64,000 nt of DNA from Kutzneria chonburiensis (lineage in GTDB: Bacteria; Actinomycetota; Actinomycetes; Mycobacteriales; Pseudonocardiaceae), in NCBI RefSeq assembly GCF_028622115.1, contig NZ_CP097263.1:6634001-6698000 (forward strand), given 5' to 3'. The notes beneath the pieces are model-generated. The model saw only the letters and a list, made by a program, of their open reading frames with translations, had not been told where the DNA came from and ran no database searches. Numbering within the stretch: the first letter of the stretch is position 1; the number at the start of each line of letters is the position of its first letter. Below, one piece after another: positions 50,278 through 59,435 of this stretch. The position numbers were made by a program, and so were the translations under genes.

Positions 50278-52056
50278 TCAGGCTTGCACCGCCAGCGTGC
50301 TCACGACCTGCTGGCAGGCGGCGGTCACGGAGTCCTTGTCGCCGGGCGCGTACTGGCAGCCGACGCTGACCTGCGCCTTGCCCTTGAGGACCACGTACCA
50401 GTCGACCGATGCCCCGTCGACGCGCTCGCGGTAGTAGAGGACATCCTTGCCGCCGAAGCTGGCGGCGTCCGAGAAATCGGAGAAGTCGGGGCCGGCCTGC
50501 TCGACCGCCGACCGGACCTGGCCGATCGCCTGGTCCCGCTGGGCGCTGGCGTCGTAGTTCAGCGCCCGCTCCTGGACGGAGATCACCTGCTTGCCGGTCG
50601 ACCCGTCCGGCTTGAGCTGCACCTCGCGGAACGAGGCGTTGCCGCCGGTCTGGCTCCAGCCCGACGGGGCGGTGAAGCGGTAGTCGTACTGCGCCACGTC
50701 CTTGCCGTCCGGGCCGCCGGTGACCAGGCGAAACACCGTCACGCCGGCGACGACCACCAGCACCACGGAGCCGACCACAACCCACGGCAGCCACTTGCCG
50801 CGCTTCTTCTCCGGTACGGGCACCTGGGGAAAGTTGGCCGGCACGGGCCGGGTGACGTCGACAACAGCCCCGGCCGGCATCGGTCCCGCGCCGCCCACCG
50901 GCACCGCCGGGTAGCCCGCGCGAGGCGTCTCCAGCGGCTGCTGCATCGGGCTGGGCGGCCGCACCCCGGGAAACGCGCCCGTCCGATGTGGATCAAGGGT
51001 GACCACCCGCAGCGCGCCACGGGCCACGATCGTCTCCGGCTGGTCGAGCGTCGTCGGCATCACGCCGGCACGCTCGTGCACCAGCCGCGCCACCAACGGG
51101 ATCCGGCTGGAGCCGCCGACCAGGAACACCGTGCTGAGCTCACCGGCGGTCAGCCGCGCCGCCTTCACGGTGTCGGCCATCAGGTCGGCCGCCCGGCCCA
51201 GCTGCGGGCCGATCAGCCGCTCCAGGTCGGCCCGCGTCACGTGGGCGTCCGGAAACGGTTGCGGCATCGGCACATCGGTGTAGGCATGCCGGGACAGCGT
51301 CTCCTTGGCCCCGCGCACGTCCTGCCGCAGCACGCGACGACGCCGCCGGTCGGCCATCTCACGGCCTTCCATCAACGCCTGCCACGCCTGCGGATCCGAC
51401 GACGACACGAGCGTGCCGACGTGCTCCAGCAACGCCTGGTCGATGTCCGCACCGCCGAAGTTCGGCTCGCCACGGGTAGCCAGCACCTCGAACGACGCCC
51501 CACGTCGCCGCACCACGCTGGCGTCCACGGTGCCGCCGCCGAAGTCCAGTACGGCCAAGGCGGTTCCGTCCGGCATCGCCGTCGACGCCGAGTGGAACAC
51601 CGCCGCCGCAACGGGTTCCGGCACCAGCGCCACCTCGGCGCCGAGCCCTTGCCCGGCCTGGCGCAGGATTCGCGTGCGAACCGCGCCCCAGTCGGCGGGA
51701 TGGGTCAGCACCAGCAGGTCGATCCGCGCGCCGCCGACCAACCGCCGGGCTTCGTTCGTGGCCCGTACGAGCACCGCTCGCACCACGTCCAGCACGTTCA
51801 GCACGGTGTCGCCGAGCAGCAGCTGCCCCTCGTCGATGCGGCGCTTGGGATTCGGCTCGTAACGCGACGGGTCCACCGCCGCCTGCCGCTCCGCCTCCTG
51901 CCCGACGAACAGCGTGCCGCCGCGGTCGGCGAAGACCGCCGACGGCATCACCGGCGTGCCGCCCTCCAGGACGACCAGCTGCGGCTCCTTGCCGTCGACG
52001 GCCACCGCCACGCACGTGCTCGACGTGCCGAAGTCGACCGCCACGTGAAAGGACAT
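50278..52056 (-). CDS. Hsp70-like ATPase fused to a T7SS-associated ectodomain (Rv3446c-like)
   Basis: 592 residues. The N-terminal Hsp70/actin-fold ATPase (about 1-360) has VAVDFGTSSTCVAVAV, LAVLDFGGGTVDASVV and STVFLVGGSSRIPLVARL. A Pro-rich linker, one membrane helix (WLPWVVVGSVVLVVVAGVTV, about 440-460) and an exterior C-terminal domain (about 470-592) follow. The latter fits the type VII secretion-associated domain of M. tuberculosis Rv3446c (I recall TIGR03931). There is no Hsp70 substrate-binding domain. ATG 52056 is preferred since GGAGG lies 9 nt upstream. It is placed between eccC and the esx genes as Rv3446c is in ESX-4, and may couple ATP hydrolysis to secretion or sense the pore. 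Confidence 0.85.
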   Translation of the reverse strand: MSFHVAVDFGTSSTCVAVAVDGKEPQLVVLEGGTPVMPSAVFADRGGTLFVGQEAERQAAVDPSRYEPNPKRRIDEGQLLLGDTVLNVLDVVRAVLVRATNEARRLVGGARIDLLVLTHPADWGAVRTRILRQAGQGLGAEVALVPEPVAAAVFHSASTAMPDGTALAVLDFGGGTVDASVVRRRGASFEVLATRGEPNFGGADIDQALLEHVGTLVSSSDPQAWQALMEGREMADRRRRRVLRQDVRGAKETLSRHAYTDVPMPQPFPDAHVTRADLERLIGPQLGRAADLMADTVKAARLTAGELSTVFLVGGSSRIPLVARLVHERAGVMPTTLDQPETIVARGALRVVTLDPHRTGAFPGVRPPSPMQQPLETPRAGYPAVPVGGAGPMPAGAVVDVTRPVPANFPQVPVPEKKRGKWLPWVVVGSVVLVVVAGVTVFRLVTGGPDGKDVAQYDYRFTAPSGWSQTGGNASFREVQLKPDGSTGKQVISVQERALNYDASAQRDQAIGQVRSAVEQAGPDFSDFSDAASFGGKDVLYYRERVDGASVDWYVVLKGKAQVSVGCQYAPGDKDSVTAACQQVVSTLAVQA

Positions 52057-52121
52057 CGCGCTCATCCTCCCCGGAAGGGTCGCGAGGCCCCACCACCCCG
52101 CCTTTCGATCCACCCCGAAGA

Positions 52122-52235
52122 GCGCGAGGCCCCGCCGGTGCTTCGCACGGTTGGCGGATTTTCGAGCGCCGCCACCCAACGCACCCCACCCTCAAGCCAT
52201 GCGGCGTTCGAAAATCCGGCAAGGGCGAGGCACCG
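52122..52235. repeat. Structured intergenic repeat family C, copy 2
   Basis: Imperfect copy of the element at 22047-22175. The hairpin here pairs TTGGCGGATTTTCGAGCGCC with GCGTTCGAAAATCCGGCAA. The arm positions differ from copy 1 in ways that largely keep pairing. It lies between the end of eccC and the start of the Hsp70-like gene, both on the minus strand. Confidence 0.75.
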
Positions 52236-52286
52236 GCTACCCGGGGCCGAGCCCGCCGCGGCACGCGGCGCAAGGACACTGTCAAC

Positions 52287-55200
52287 TCACTCGCCCGGCA
52301 GCCACGCGGTCTGCATGAGCTGCTGGCCCAGCTTGCGGGTGACGATCACACCGCGGCCCGGCGGCAGGATCGTCGGCTTGTACGTGCCGACCAGCACACC
52401 CTCGTCCTTGCTACAGCTCATGACCATGCCCGGGGCGGCGATCTCGCGCAGCTTGCCGATCACCGGGTCGAACAGCGCCCGGCTGGCCCCGCCGGAGCGG
52501 CGGGCCAGGATCATGTGCAGGCCGACGTCCTTGGCCTGCGGCAGGAACTCGGACAGCGGCTGCAGCGGGTTGCCGCTCTGGGTGGCCACCAGGTCGTAGT
52601 CGTCGACGACGACGAACACGTCCGGCCCCTTCCACCAGGACCGGGCCTTGAGCTGCTCCTGCGTGACGTCGGGGCCGGGCAGCCGGCCCTTGAGCGAGTT
52701 CTTGATGTCGTTGATGGTGTCGCCGAGCTGGTTGGCCGACACCACGTAGCTGAGCAGGTGGTCGGTGTCGACGAAGCCCAGCATCGTGCGCCGGTAGTCG
52801 ACCAGCAGGATGACGGCCTCGCTGGTGGTGTACCGGGTCATGATGCCGCGCACGATGGTCCGCAGCAGGTTGGTCTTGCCGGACTCGCCCTCGGCGAAGG
52901 CGTAGAAGTGCGAGTCGTTGTCGAAGTCGAGGTACACCGGCGCCAGGCCGTCCTCGTTGACGCCGATCGGGATCAGGTGCGGGTTGCGCTGCTGTTGCTG
53001 GGCCGGCAGCTGCTCGTACGGCAGCAGCTCGGGCAGCAGCCGGACCTGCGGCGCGACCGGACCGCGCCAGGCGGCCGTGATCTTGCCGATGGCGTCCTGC
53101 ACGCCCGCGCCGACGTCGCCGACGTTGGACGAGGCGTCGATACGCGGCAGCGCGGTCAGGAAGTGCAGCCGGTCCGGCGTCATGCCGCGGCCGGGCCGGC
53201 CGACCGGCACGTTCACCGCGACCTTGCGGTCGAACTCGGACTCGCTCGGGTCGCCGAGCCGAAGCTCGAACCGGGTGCCCATGAGGTCCTTGACCGCCGG
53301 CCGGATCTCGGCCCAGCGGTTGGCCGAGATGACCACGTGGATGCCGAAGGACAGGCCCTGCGCGGCCAGGTTGAGGATGGACTGCTCCAGCGCCTCGAAC
53401 TCCTGCCGGAAGTTCAGCCAGCCGTCGATGATCACGAAGACGTCGCCGTACGGGTCGTCCTTGATCTCGCCGCGGCGCTTGCGGTTGCGGAACTCGACCA
53501 TGCCGTCGATGCCGGCGGCCCGGAAGCGCTGTTCCCGGTCGGCGATCAGGCCGGTCAGCTCGGCCACCATGCGCCGGGCCTTGTCCGGCTCGAGCCGGCT
53601 GGCAACGCCGCCGACGTGCGGCAGCCCCTCCAGCGGCGCGAGCGTGCCGCCACCGAGGTCGAGGCAGTAGAACTGGACCTCTTCCGGCGTGTGCGTCACG
53701 GCCATCGACATGATCAACGTCCGCAGCAGCATGGACTTGCCGGACTGCGGGCCGCCGACGACCGCGCCGTGGCCGGCCGCGCCGGAGAAGTCGGCCCAGA
53801 ACGGGTCACGCCGCTGGTCGAACGGCTTGTCCACCAGGCCGAGCGGGATCTGGAGGTAGCCCTGGTAGCCCTGCGGGTAGATGCCCCGGTCCGGCGTCGC
53901 GGCCAGCGGCGGCAGCAGCATGTCCAGCGACTGCGGCTCGTTCAGCGGTGGCAGCCACACCTGGTGGGCCGGCGCGCCCTGGCCGTTGAGCCGCCCGACG
54001 ATGACCTCGAGCACGCTCGGCTCGATCTTGTCGTCTTCCTTGGGCTTCTCCTTGACCGCCTCGCGCGGCTTCTCCGGCTCCTTGGGGATCTCCACGAAGT
54101 CCGGCACGAACCACTTGGGCCTGCGGTCGCCGCTGATGCCGGCCGGCGTGGCCGGGCCGGCGATCATGCCGGCCGGCCGGTACGGGCCGGAGACGTAGGC
54201 CGCCTTGAACCGGGTCATCGGCTCACCCTGCACGGCCAGGTAACCCGAACCCGGGATCGGCGGCAGCTCGTAGGCGTCCGGCACGCCCAGCACGGCACGG
54301 GACTCCGAGGCGGAGAAGGTCTTCAGACCGATCCGGTACGACAGATACGTGTCGAGACCGCGCAGCTTGCCTTCCTCCAGCCGCTGCGAGGCCAGCAGCA
54401 TGTGGATCTGCAGCGACCGGCCGACCCGGCCGATCTGGAGGAAGATGTCGATGAAGTCGGGCTTGGCCGTCAGCATCTCGGAGAACTCGTCGATGCAGAT
54501 GAACAGGGCCGGCAGCGGGTCGAGGTCGGCGCCCTTCTCGCGGGCGCTCTCGTAGTCCCACACGTTCTTGTAGTTGCCCTTGGCCAGCACTTCCTGGCGG
54601 CGGGACACCTCGCCGGCGATGGCGTCCTTCATGCGGTCGACCATGGTGAGGTCGCCGGACAGGTTGGTGATGACCGCGGCCACGTGCGGCGCGTCGTCGA
54701 GACCGAGGAACGTGGCGCCACCCTTGAAGTCCACCAGGATCATGTTGAGCGCGGTGGACGAGTGCGTGGCCAGCAGGCCGAGCACGAGCGTGCGCAGGAA
54801 CTCCGACTTGCCGGAACCGGTGGCGCCGATGCACAGGCCGTGCGGGCCCATGCCGCCCTCGGCCGCCTCCTTGATGTCCAGCTCGACGGACTGGCCGAAC
54901 TCGCCGACGCCGAACGGGATCTTGTACCGGTCCGACTTCGGCCGCGGCCGCCAGGCCTGCGCGATCTCGAACGTCATCGGGTCGCCCGGAATCCCGAGCA
55001 GCTCGAGGATCGGCGGGTTGGCGTTGAGCAGCGGCTGGTCCTCGGAGCCGGTGGCCTCCTGGCCGCCGATCCGGTACGGCGACAGCCGCCGGGCCAGCGT
55101 CTCGGCCTCCTGGACCGACAGCGTGTCGGGCTGGCCGAACCACTCGACGCCGGCGCCGCTGCGGGCGCCGATCCGGTCCGGCTCCACGACGAGGCGCAGG

Positions 55201-56282
55201 CCGCGGCGGGCGGCCAGGTTGCCGAGCGAGTCGGACAGGTCGAGCAGGGTCACACCGACGAGGCCCTCGTCGAGGATGATCTGCTCCTCGCGGGTGATCT
55301 CACCGTCGTCGACGACGATCAGGATGTGCGGCTGGTCGGTCAGCGGCGGGGCGTTGCGCTGGAAGCGCTGGCGGTCCTTGGTCTGCTCGTGCAGCCAGTC
55401 CTCGACCTGCTGCAGCGAGCCGCTCATCAGGCGCAGCTGGCCGATGCCGTCGACGTCGGTCGGGTGCTGGGCGTGCGGCAGCCACTTGCACCATTCCCAC
55501 TCGTCCTTGGCCCGCCCGGCGCTGACCACGGCGATCAGCAGGTCCTCGGGCGAGTGGAAGGTGACCAGCTGGGCGATCATGGCCCGGGCCAGGCCGCGGG
55601 TCAGGTCCCGCTCGCCCAGCAGCGAGATGGCGGCGAAGCCGCGCATGGTGATCATGGTCGGCAGGTCGGGCACGATCGAGTGGGCGCGCACGAAACGGCG
55701 CAGCGCCAGGGTGGCGATCGGCTCCAGCTCGTCGACCGGTCCGGTCTGCGGCGGCACCAGCCGAGTGGCCAGCCGCTGCGAGCCGCGGGCGATGCGCACG
55801 TGGCCGAAGTCGGGGTCGTTCTGCCGGCGCTCCCACATCCGCCTGCTGGTGGCCATCGACCACAGGGCCTGGGGGTCCGGGTGGTTCCACTCCAGCGCGG
55901 CCCGCTGGTCGTCGGCCGCACCGCGGGCCCGCTCCCGCATCTGGCCGAGGTAGCGCAGGTAGTCCTTGCGGTCCTCGTTCATCTCGGCCTTGCGCTGGCC
56001 GCCGCCGCGCCCGCCGCCGGCGCCGCCGGCCATCATGCCGACGGTGGAGATCAGGAAGAAGCCGCCCATCATGATGGTCTGCGGGTTCTTGGCGCCGGGC
56101 GCCGTGAACATGTAGCCCATCATGCCGACCGACGCGACGATCATGACGATCGGCAGCACCTTCATCACGATGTTGCCGGGAATGACCCTGGGCAGCTCGG
56201 GCGGCGGCTCCAGGTGCACCTCACCGCCGGGCGGCCGCGGGGCGGCAAGGCGCGCCTGACGCCTGAACTGGAGCGTGCTCAC
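52287..56282 (-). CDS. eccC: Type VII secretion ATPase EccC
   Basis: 1331 residues. Motor of the ESX secretion system. N-terminal cytoplasmic stretch, two membrane helices (VLPIVMIVASVGMMGYMF and the following segment, about 38-85), then three FtsK/SpoIIIE ATPase domains. Walker A sites are GATGSGKSEFLRT (about 490), GGPQSGKSMLLRT (about 847) and EGESGKTNLLRT (about 1131). Walker B of domain 1 is LFICIDEFSEM; in domain 2 it is VFVIIDGWLNF, lacking the second acid; domain 3 has VFVVVDDYDLV. It is a single chain like EccC4, not split as in ESX-1. GTG start. Divergent from eccD. Confidence 0.97.
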   Translation of the reverse strand: MSTLQFRRQARLAAPRPPGGEVHLEPPPELPRVIPGNIVMKVLPIVMIVASVGMMGYMFTAPGAKNPQTIMMGGFFLISTVGMMAGGAGGGRGGGQRKAEMNEDRKDYLRYLGQMRERARGAADDQRAALEWNHPDPQALWSMATSRRMWERRQNDPDFGHVRIARGSQRLATRLVPPQTGPVDELEPIATLALRRFVRAHSIVPDLPTMITMRGFAAISLLGERDLTRGLARAMIAQLVTFHSPEDLLIAVVSAGRAKDEWEWCKWLPHAQHPTDVDGIGQLRLMSGSLQQVEDWLHEQTKDRQRFQRNAPPLTDQPHILIVVDDGEITREEQIILDEGLVGVTLLDLSDSLGNLAARRGLRLVVEPDRIGARSGAGVEWFGQPDTLSVQEAETLARRLSPYRIGGQEATGSEDQPLLNANPPILELLGIPGDPMTFEIAQAWRPRPKSDRYKIPFGVGEFGQSVELDIKEAAEGGMGPHGLCIGATGSGKSEFLRTLVLGLLATHSSTALNMILVDFKGGATFLGLDDAPHVAAVITNLSGDLTMVDRMKDAIAGEVSRRQEVLAKGNYKNVWDYESAREKGADLDPLPALFICIDEFSEMLTAKPDFIDIFLQIGRVGRSLQIHMLLASQRLEEGKLRGLDTYLSYRIGLKTFSASESRAVLGVPDAYELPPIPGSGYLAVQGEPMTRFKAAYVSGPYRPAGMIAGPATPAGISGDRRPKWFVPDFVEIPKEPEKPREAVKEKPKEDDKIEPSVLEVIVGRLNGQGAPAHQVWLPPLNEPQSLDMLLPPLAATPDRGIYPQGYQGYLQIPLGLVDKPFDQRRDPFWADFSGAAGHGAVVGGPQSGKSMLLRTLIMSMAVTHTPEEVQFYCLDLGGGTLAPLEGLPHVGGVASRLEPDKARRMVAELTGLIADREQRFRAAGIDGMVEFRNRKRRGEIKDDPYGDVFVIIDGWLNFRQEFEALEQSILNLAAQGLSFGIHVVISANRWAEIRPAVKDLMGTRFELRLGDPSESEFDRKVAVNVPVGRPGRGMTPDRLHFLTALPRIDASSNVGDVGAGVQDAIGKITAAWRGPVAPQVRLLPELLPYEQLPAQQQQRNPHLIPIGVNEDGLAPVYLDFDNDSHFYAFAEGESGKTNLLRTIVRGIMTRYTTSEAVILLVDYRRTMLGFVDTDHLLSYVVSANQLGDTINDIKNSLKGRLPGPDVTQEQLKARSWWKGPDVFVVVDDYDLVATQSGNPLQPLSEFLPQAKDVGLHMILARRSGGASRALFDPVIGKLREIAAPGMVMSCSKDEGVLVGTYKPTILPPGRGVIVTRKLGQQLMQTAWLPGE

Positions 56283-56482
56283 CGGGACACACCTCTTCGG
56301 GTCGGGGGTGGATCAAAACCCATTCCAACGTCTTCACCGGAACCGCCGTTCCCGGGCGTCCCGGTGCGGCCATACTAGGGGCGGCCACCGGCGGCGCGCG
56401 GGCGGTTCGCGGAGTTCGGATGCGAAACGGCTGCACGCGGCGGTGGTGAGTCCACACGAGACCGAAAGATGAGGGGGCCCTG

Positions 56483-57883
56483 GTGGCAACCGGTACGACG
56501 GTGTTCAGCCGGGTGACGGTGGTCGCGCCGCAGACACGGATCGACGTCGCGTTGCCGTCCGACGTCGCGGTTGCCGACCTGATGCCCATGCTGTTGCAGA
56601 TGGCCAAGGAGAACCGGCCGGACGGCGGCGCCCGCCACGGCGGCTGGTGCCTGGCCAAGCTGGGCGAGGCCACGCCACTGGAGGCCAGCCGCACGCTGGC
56701 CTCGCTCGGCGTGGTCGACGGCGATCTGCTCCAGCTGCGACGCCGTTCGGAGAATCCGCCGCCGCCGCTGTACGACGACGTCGTCGACGCCATCGCGGAG
56801 TCCAATCCGGACAGTTTCCGGCCGTGGACCCCCGAGACGGCAAGGCGAATCGGTCACGTCGCCGGCACCGTCGCGCTGATCGGCGCGGCGATCGCGGTGC
56901 TGCTGGCCGGTCCACTGATGCCCGGCGGTTACGGCCTCGTGGCCGCGATCGCCGCCGGCGTCGGCATGATCGCCAGCGTCGTCGCCGGCGCGGTGCTGAC
57001 CCGGGTCTACCAGGTGCCGGTCACGGGCGTGATCGTCGCCGCGGCCGGCGGGCTGCCGATGGCCTTCGTGGCCGGGCTGTACGTGATCCCGGGCGAGCTC
57101 ACCCGGTGGAGCCTGCTGCTGGCCTGCCTGCTGGTGATGATCGTCTCCTGGGCCTGCATCCTGGTCGTCGGATCGGGTGTGACCGTGTTCATCGCGGCGG
57201 CCACCGCGTCCACCCTCGGCTGGCTGGCCTTCCTGGTCGGCGCGCTGCTGGACACCCAGCCCATCGCCGGCGTGGCCGCCGGTGCGGCGGCGGTGTCGCT
57301 GGTCGCGCTGTCCTGGCTGCCGCGCTTCACCATCCGGCTGGCCAAGTTGCCGCTGCCGACCGTGCCGGGCAACGCCGAGGACCTCAAGGACGACGGCGGC
57401 TTCCCCGAGTACACCATGATCGAGAAGCGAGCCGGCCTCGCCCACGAGTACATGACCGGCATGATCATCGGCGCCGGCGTGACCTCCGCCGTGGCCGCCG
57501 TGCTGGCCGCCACCTCCGGCACCGTGTGGGGTCCGGTCTTCGCCGTCGTGGTCACGCTGGTGATGCTGCTGCGCTCGCGCACGTACGCCAACGGCAGCCA
57601 GGCGGTGGCCCTGCTGGCCAGCGGCATCGTCGCCGGCGCAGGCGTGCTGGCCGGCTGGATCTGGCTGTCCGACCCGTTCGGCCGGCTGCTGTGGGTGTTC
57701 GGCACGCTGATCGTCGTCGGCGCGGCCGCGCTGGTGCTCGGTGTCGCCTTCCCCAAGCAAAAGTTCTCGCCCGTGCTGCGCCGGTCCGTCGACGTGTTCG
57801 AGGCCATCTGCATCGCCGCCGTGGTGCCGCTGGCGCTGGCCGTGATGGACCTCTACAGCACGCTGCGCCACCTGAACCTCTGA
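56483..57883 (+). CDS. eccD: Type VII secretion membrane protein EccD
   Basis: 466 residues. N-terminal ubiquitin-like (YukD) domain (about 1-90; VSRVTVVAPQTRIDVALPSD-like opening) followed by about eleven membrane helices that form the channel vestibule. The GTG is preceded by GAGGGG. It is followed 7 nt later by mycP, so the two form an operon. Matches EccD4 (Rv3448) by position. Confidence 0.95.
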   Translation: MATGTTVFSRVTVVAPQTRIDVALPSDVAVADLMPMLLQMAKENRPDGGARHGGWCLAKLGEATPLEASRTLASLGVVDGDLLQLRRRSENPPPPLYDDVVDAIAESNPDSFRPWTPETARRIGHVAGTVALIGAAIAVLLAGPLMPGGYGLVAAIAAGVGMIASVVAGAVLTRVYQVPVTGVIVAAAGGLPMAFVAGLYVIPGELTRWSLLLACLLVMIVSWACILVVGSGVTVFIAAATASTLGWLAFLVGALLDTQPIAGVAAGAAAVSLVALSWLPRFTIRLAKLPLPTVPGNAEDLKDDGGFPEYTMIEKRAGLAHEYMTGMIIGAGVTSAVAAVLAATSGTVWGPVFAVVVTLVMLLRSRTYANGSQAVALLASGIVAGAGVLAGWIWLSDPFGRLLWVFGTLIVVGAAALVLGVAFPKQKFSPVLRRSVDVFEAICIAAVVPLALAVMDLYSTLRHLNL

Positions 57884-57890
57884 GGGGATC

Positions 57891-59369
57891 ATGCGGATCA
57901 CACGGACAACGGCGCTCGCCGCGACCGTTCTGGTCGGCCTGCTCGGCCCCGGCCTCGCCCCCGCGCTGGCCCAGGACACCGTCCCGGCCGCCGGTGCGGA
58001 CGCGTGGGCCCCGCCCACCCTGAGCGGCGGCGGCTCGCCCGGCAATCCCACGCCGGACAAGTCGGTCGGGGCCCCGCAAGGCGCGACCTTCTCGGAAGAG
58101 CAGCAGTGCATCACCTCCAGCGGCGGAGGCGCGCAGCTGAAGGACCCGCCCAACGGCCAGACCTGGCTGCGGCTCGATGAGGCCCACCAGTACGCCCAGG
58201 GCCGCAACCAGATCGTCGCCGTGATCGACACCGGTGTGAACCAGCACGACGAGTTCACCGGACGGCTGCTGCCGAAGGTCGACTACCTCGGCAACATCAG
58301 CGGTGTCAGCAAGGACGACTGCGACGGGCACGGCACCGAGGTCGCCGGCATCATCGGCGCCGACACCACCGGTACGGGCGTCGGTTTCCAGGGCGTTGCG
58401 CCGAAGGCGCAGATCCTGCCCATCCGCCAGTCCAGCCCGTCGATCAAGGTCAAGACGGCGAACTCGCAGGCCTCGCCGTCGGCCGGCACGCCGACCTCGC
58501 TGGCCTATGCCATCGTGAACGCGGTCGAGAAGCACGCGAGCGTGATCAACATTTCGTTGTCGGCCTGCCTGACCCTGAAGATGGGCCAGGGCGACAAGAC
58601 CGCGCAGGACCTGTTGCAGCGGGCCATCCACTACGCCGTGCACGACAAGAAGGTGGTCATCGTGGCCGCCGCCGGCAACCTCGAGCAGCAGGGCGGCTGC
58701 AACACCCAGAACGACACCCCGGACCCAAACCGTCCCAAGTGGATCGAGTCACCGGCCTGGTTCTCCGACGACGTCATGTCGGTCGCCGCGATCACCACCG
58801 ACAGCGCCAACAAGCAGACCCCGGGCGCGCCGGCCCCGTTCACCATGTGGGGACCGTGGGTGAGCGTGGCCGGGCCGGGCACCGGCATCATCACTCTCGA
58901 CCCGGGCCGCAGCACCGGCCTGGCCAACCAGGAGACCACCAGCAACGGTCCGCAGCCGTTGCAGGGCACCAGTTTCGCCGCCCCGTACGTGGCCGGTCTG
59001 GCCGCCCTGGTCCGCGAGAGGTTCCCGAACCTCGACGCCTACCAGGTGATGCACCGCATCGAGATGACCGCGCAGCACCCCGGCACCCCGTCCGGCCGCA
59101 ACAACCAGGTCGGCTACGGCATGATCGACCCGGTGGCCGCGTTGACCGCCGTCATCCCGGGCGAGCCCGGTTCACCGGCCAAGGCCCAGGCCGAGCAGAT
59201 CAAGTCCGATGTGGGCGTGGCCGAGGTGAAGAGCCTGTCCCCGATGATGTGGGCCATGTACGGCACGATCATCGGCGTCGTACTGCTGCTGATCACCCTG
59301 TTCGCCGTGCACGCCGCCAGCCGCGCCCGCCGCAACCACCGGCCCGCGCCGCAGCGGCTCCGCATGTGA
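57891..59369 (+). CDS. mycP: Mycosin MycP (membrane-anchored subtilisin-like protease)
   Basis: 492 residues. Signal peptide (MRITRTTALAATVLVGLLG...ALAQ), catalytic triad Asp113 (VIDTGVNQHD), His147 (DGHGTEVAGI) and Ser361 (LQGTSFAAPYVAGL), and a C-terminal membrane helix (MYGTIIGVVLLLITLFAVHA). Caps the periplasmic side of the ESX pore. All catalytic residues are present. ATG with AGGGG just upstream; terminator after the gene. Confidence 0.97.
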   Translation: MRITRTTALAATVLVGLLGPGLAPALAQDTVPAAGADAWAPPTLSGGGSPGNPTPDKSVGAPQGATFSEEQQCITSSGGGAQLKDPPNGQTWLRLDEAHQYAQGRNQIVAVIDTGVNQHDEFTGRLLPKVDYLGNISGVSKDDCDGHGTEVAGIIGADTTGTGVGFQGVAPKAQILPIRQSSPSIKVKTANSQASPSAGTPTSLAYAIVNAVEKHASVINISLSACLTLKMGQGDKTAQDLLQRAIHYAVHDKKVVIVAAAGNLEQQGGCNTQNDTPDPNRPKWIESPAWFSDDVMSVAAITTDSANKQTPGAPAPFTMWGPWVSVAGPGTGIITLDPGRSTGLANQETTSNGPQPLQGTSFAAPYVAGLAALVRERFPNLDAYQVMHRIEMTAQHPGTPSGRNNQVGYGMIDPVAALTAVIPGEPGSPAKAQAEQIKSDVGVAEVKSLSPMMWAMYGTIIGVVLLLITLFAVHAASRARRNHRPAPQRLRM

Positions 59370-59385
59370 GCATCACTCGAAAGCT

Positions 59386-59416
59386 AAGGGGCCTCGCGCT
59401 TGCGAGGCCCCTTTTT
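59386..59416 (+). terminator. Intrinsic terminator after mycP
   Basis: Arms AAGGGGCCTCGC (59386-59397) and GCGAGGCCCCTT (59402-59413), followed by a T-run to 59416. Confidence 0.9.
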
Positions 59417-59435
59417 CATTGCCGGATACAGTCTG

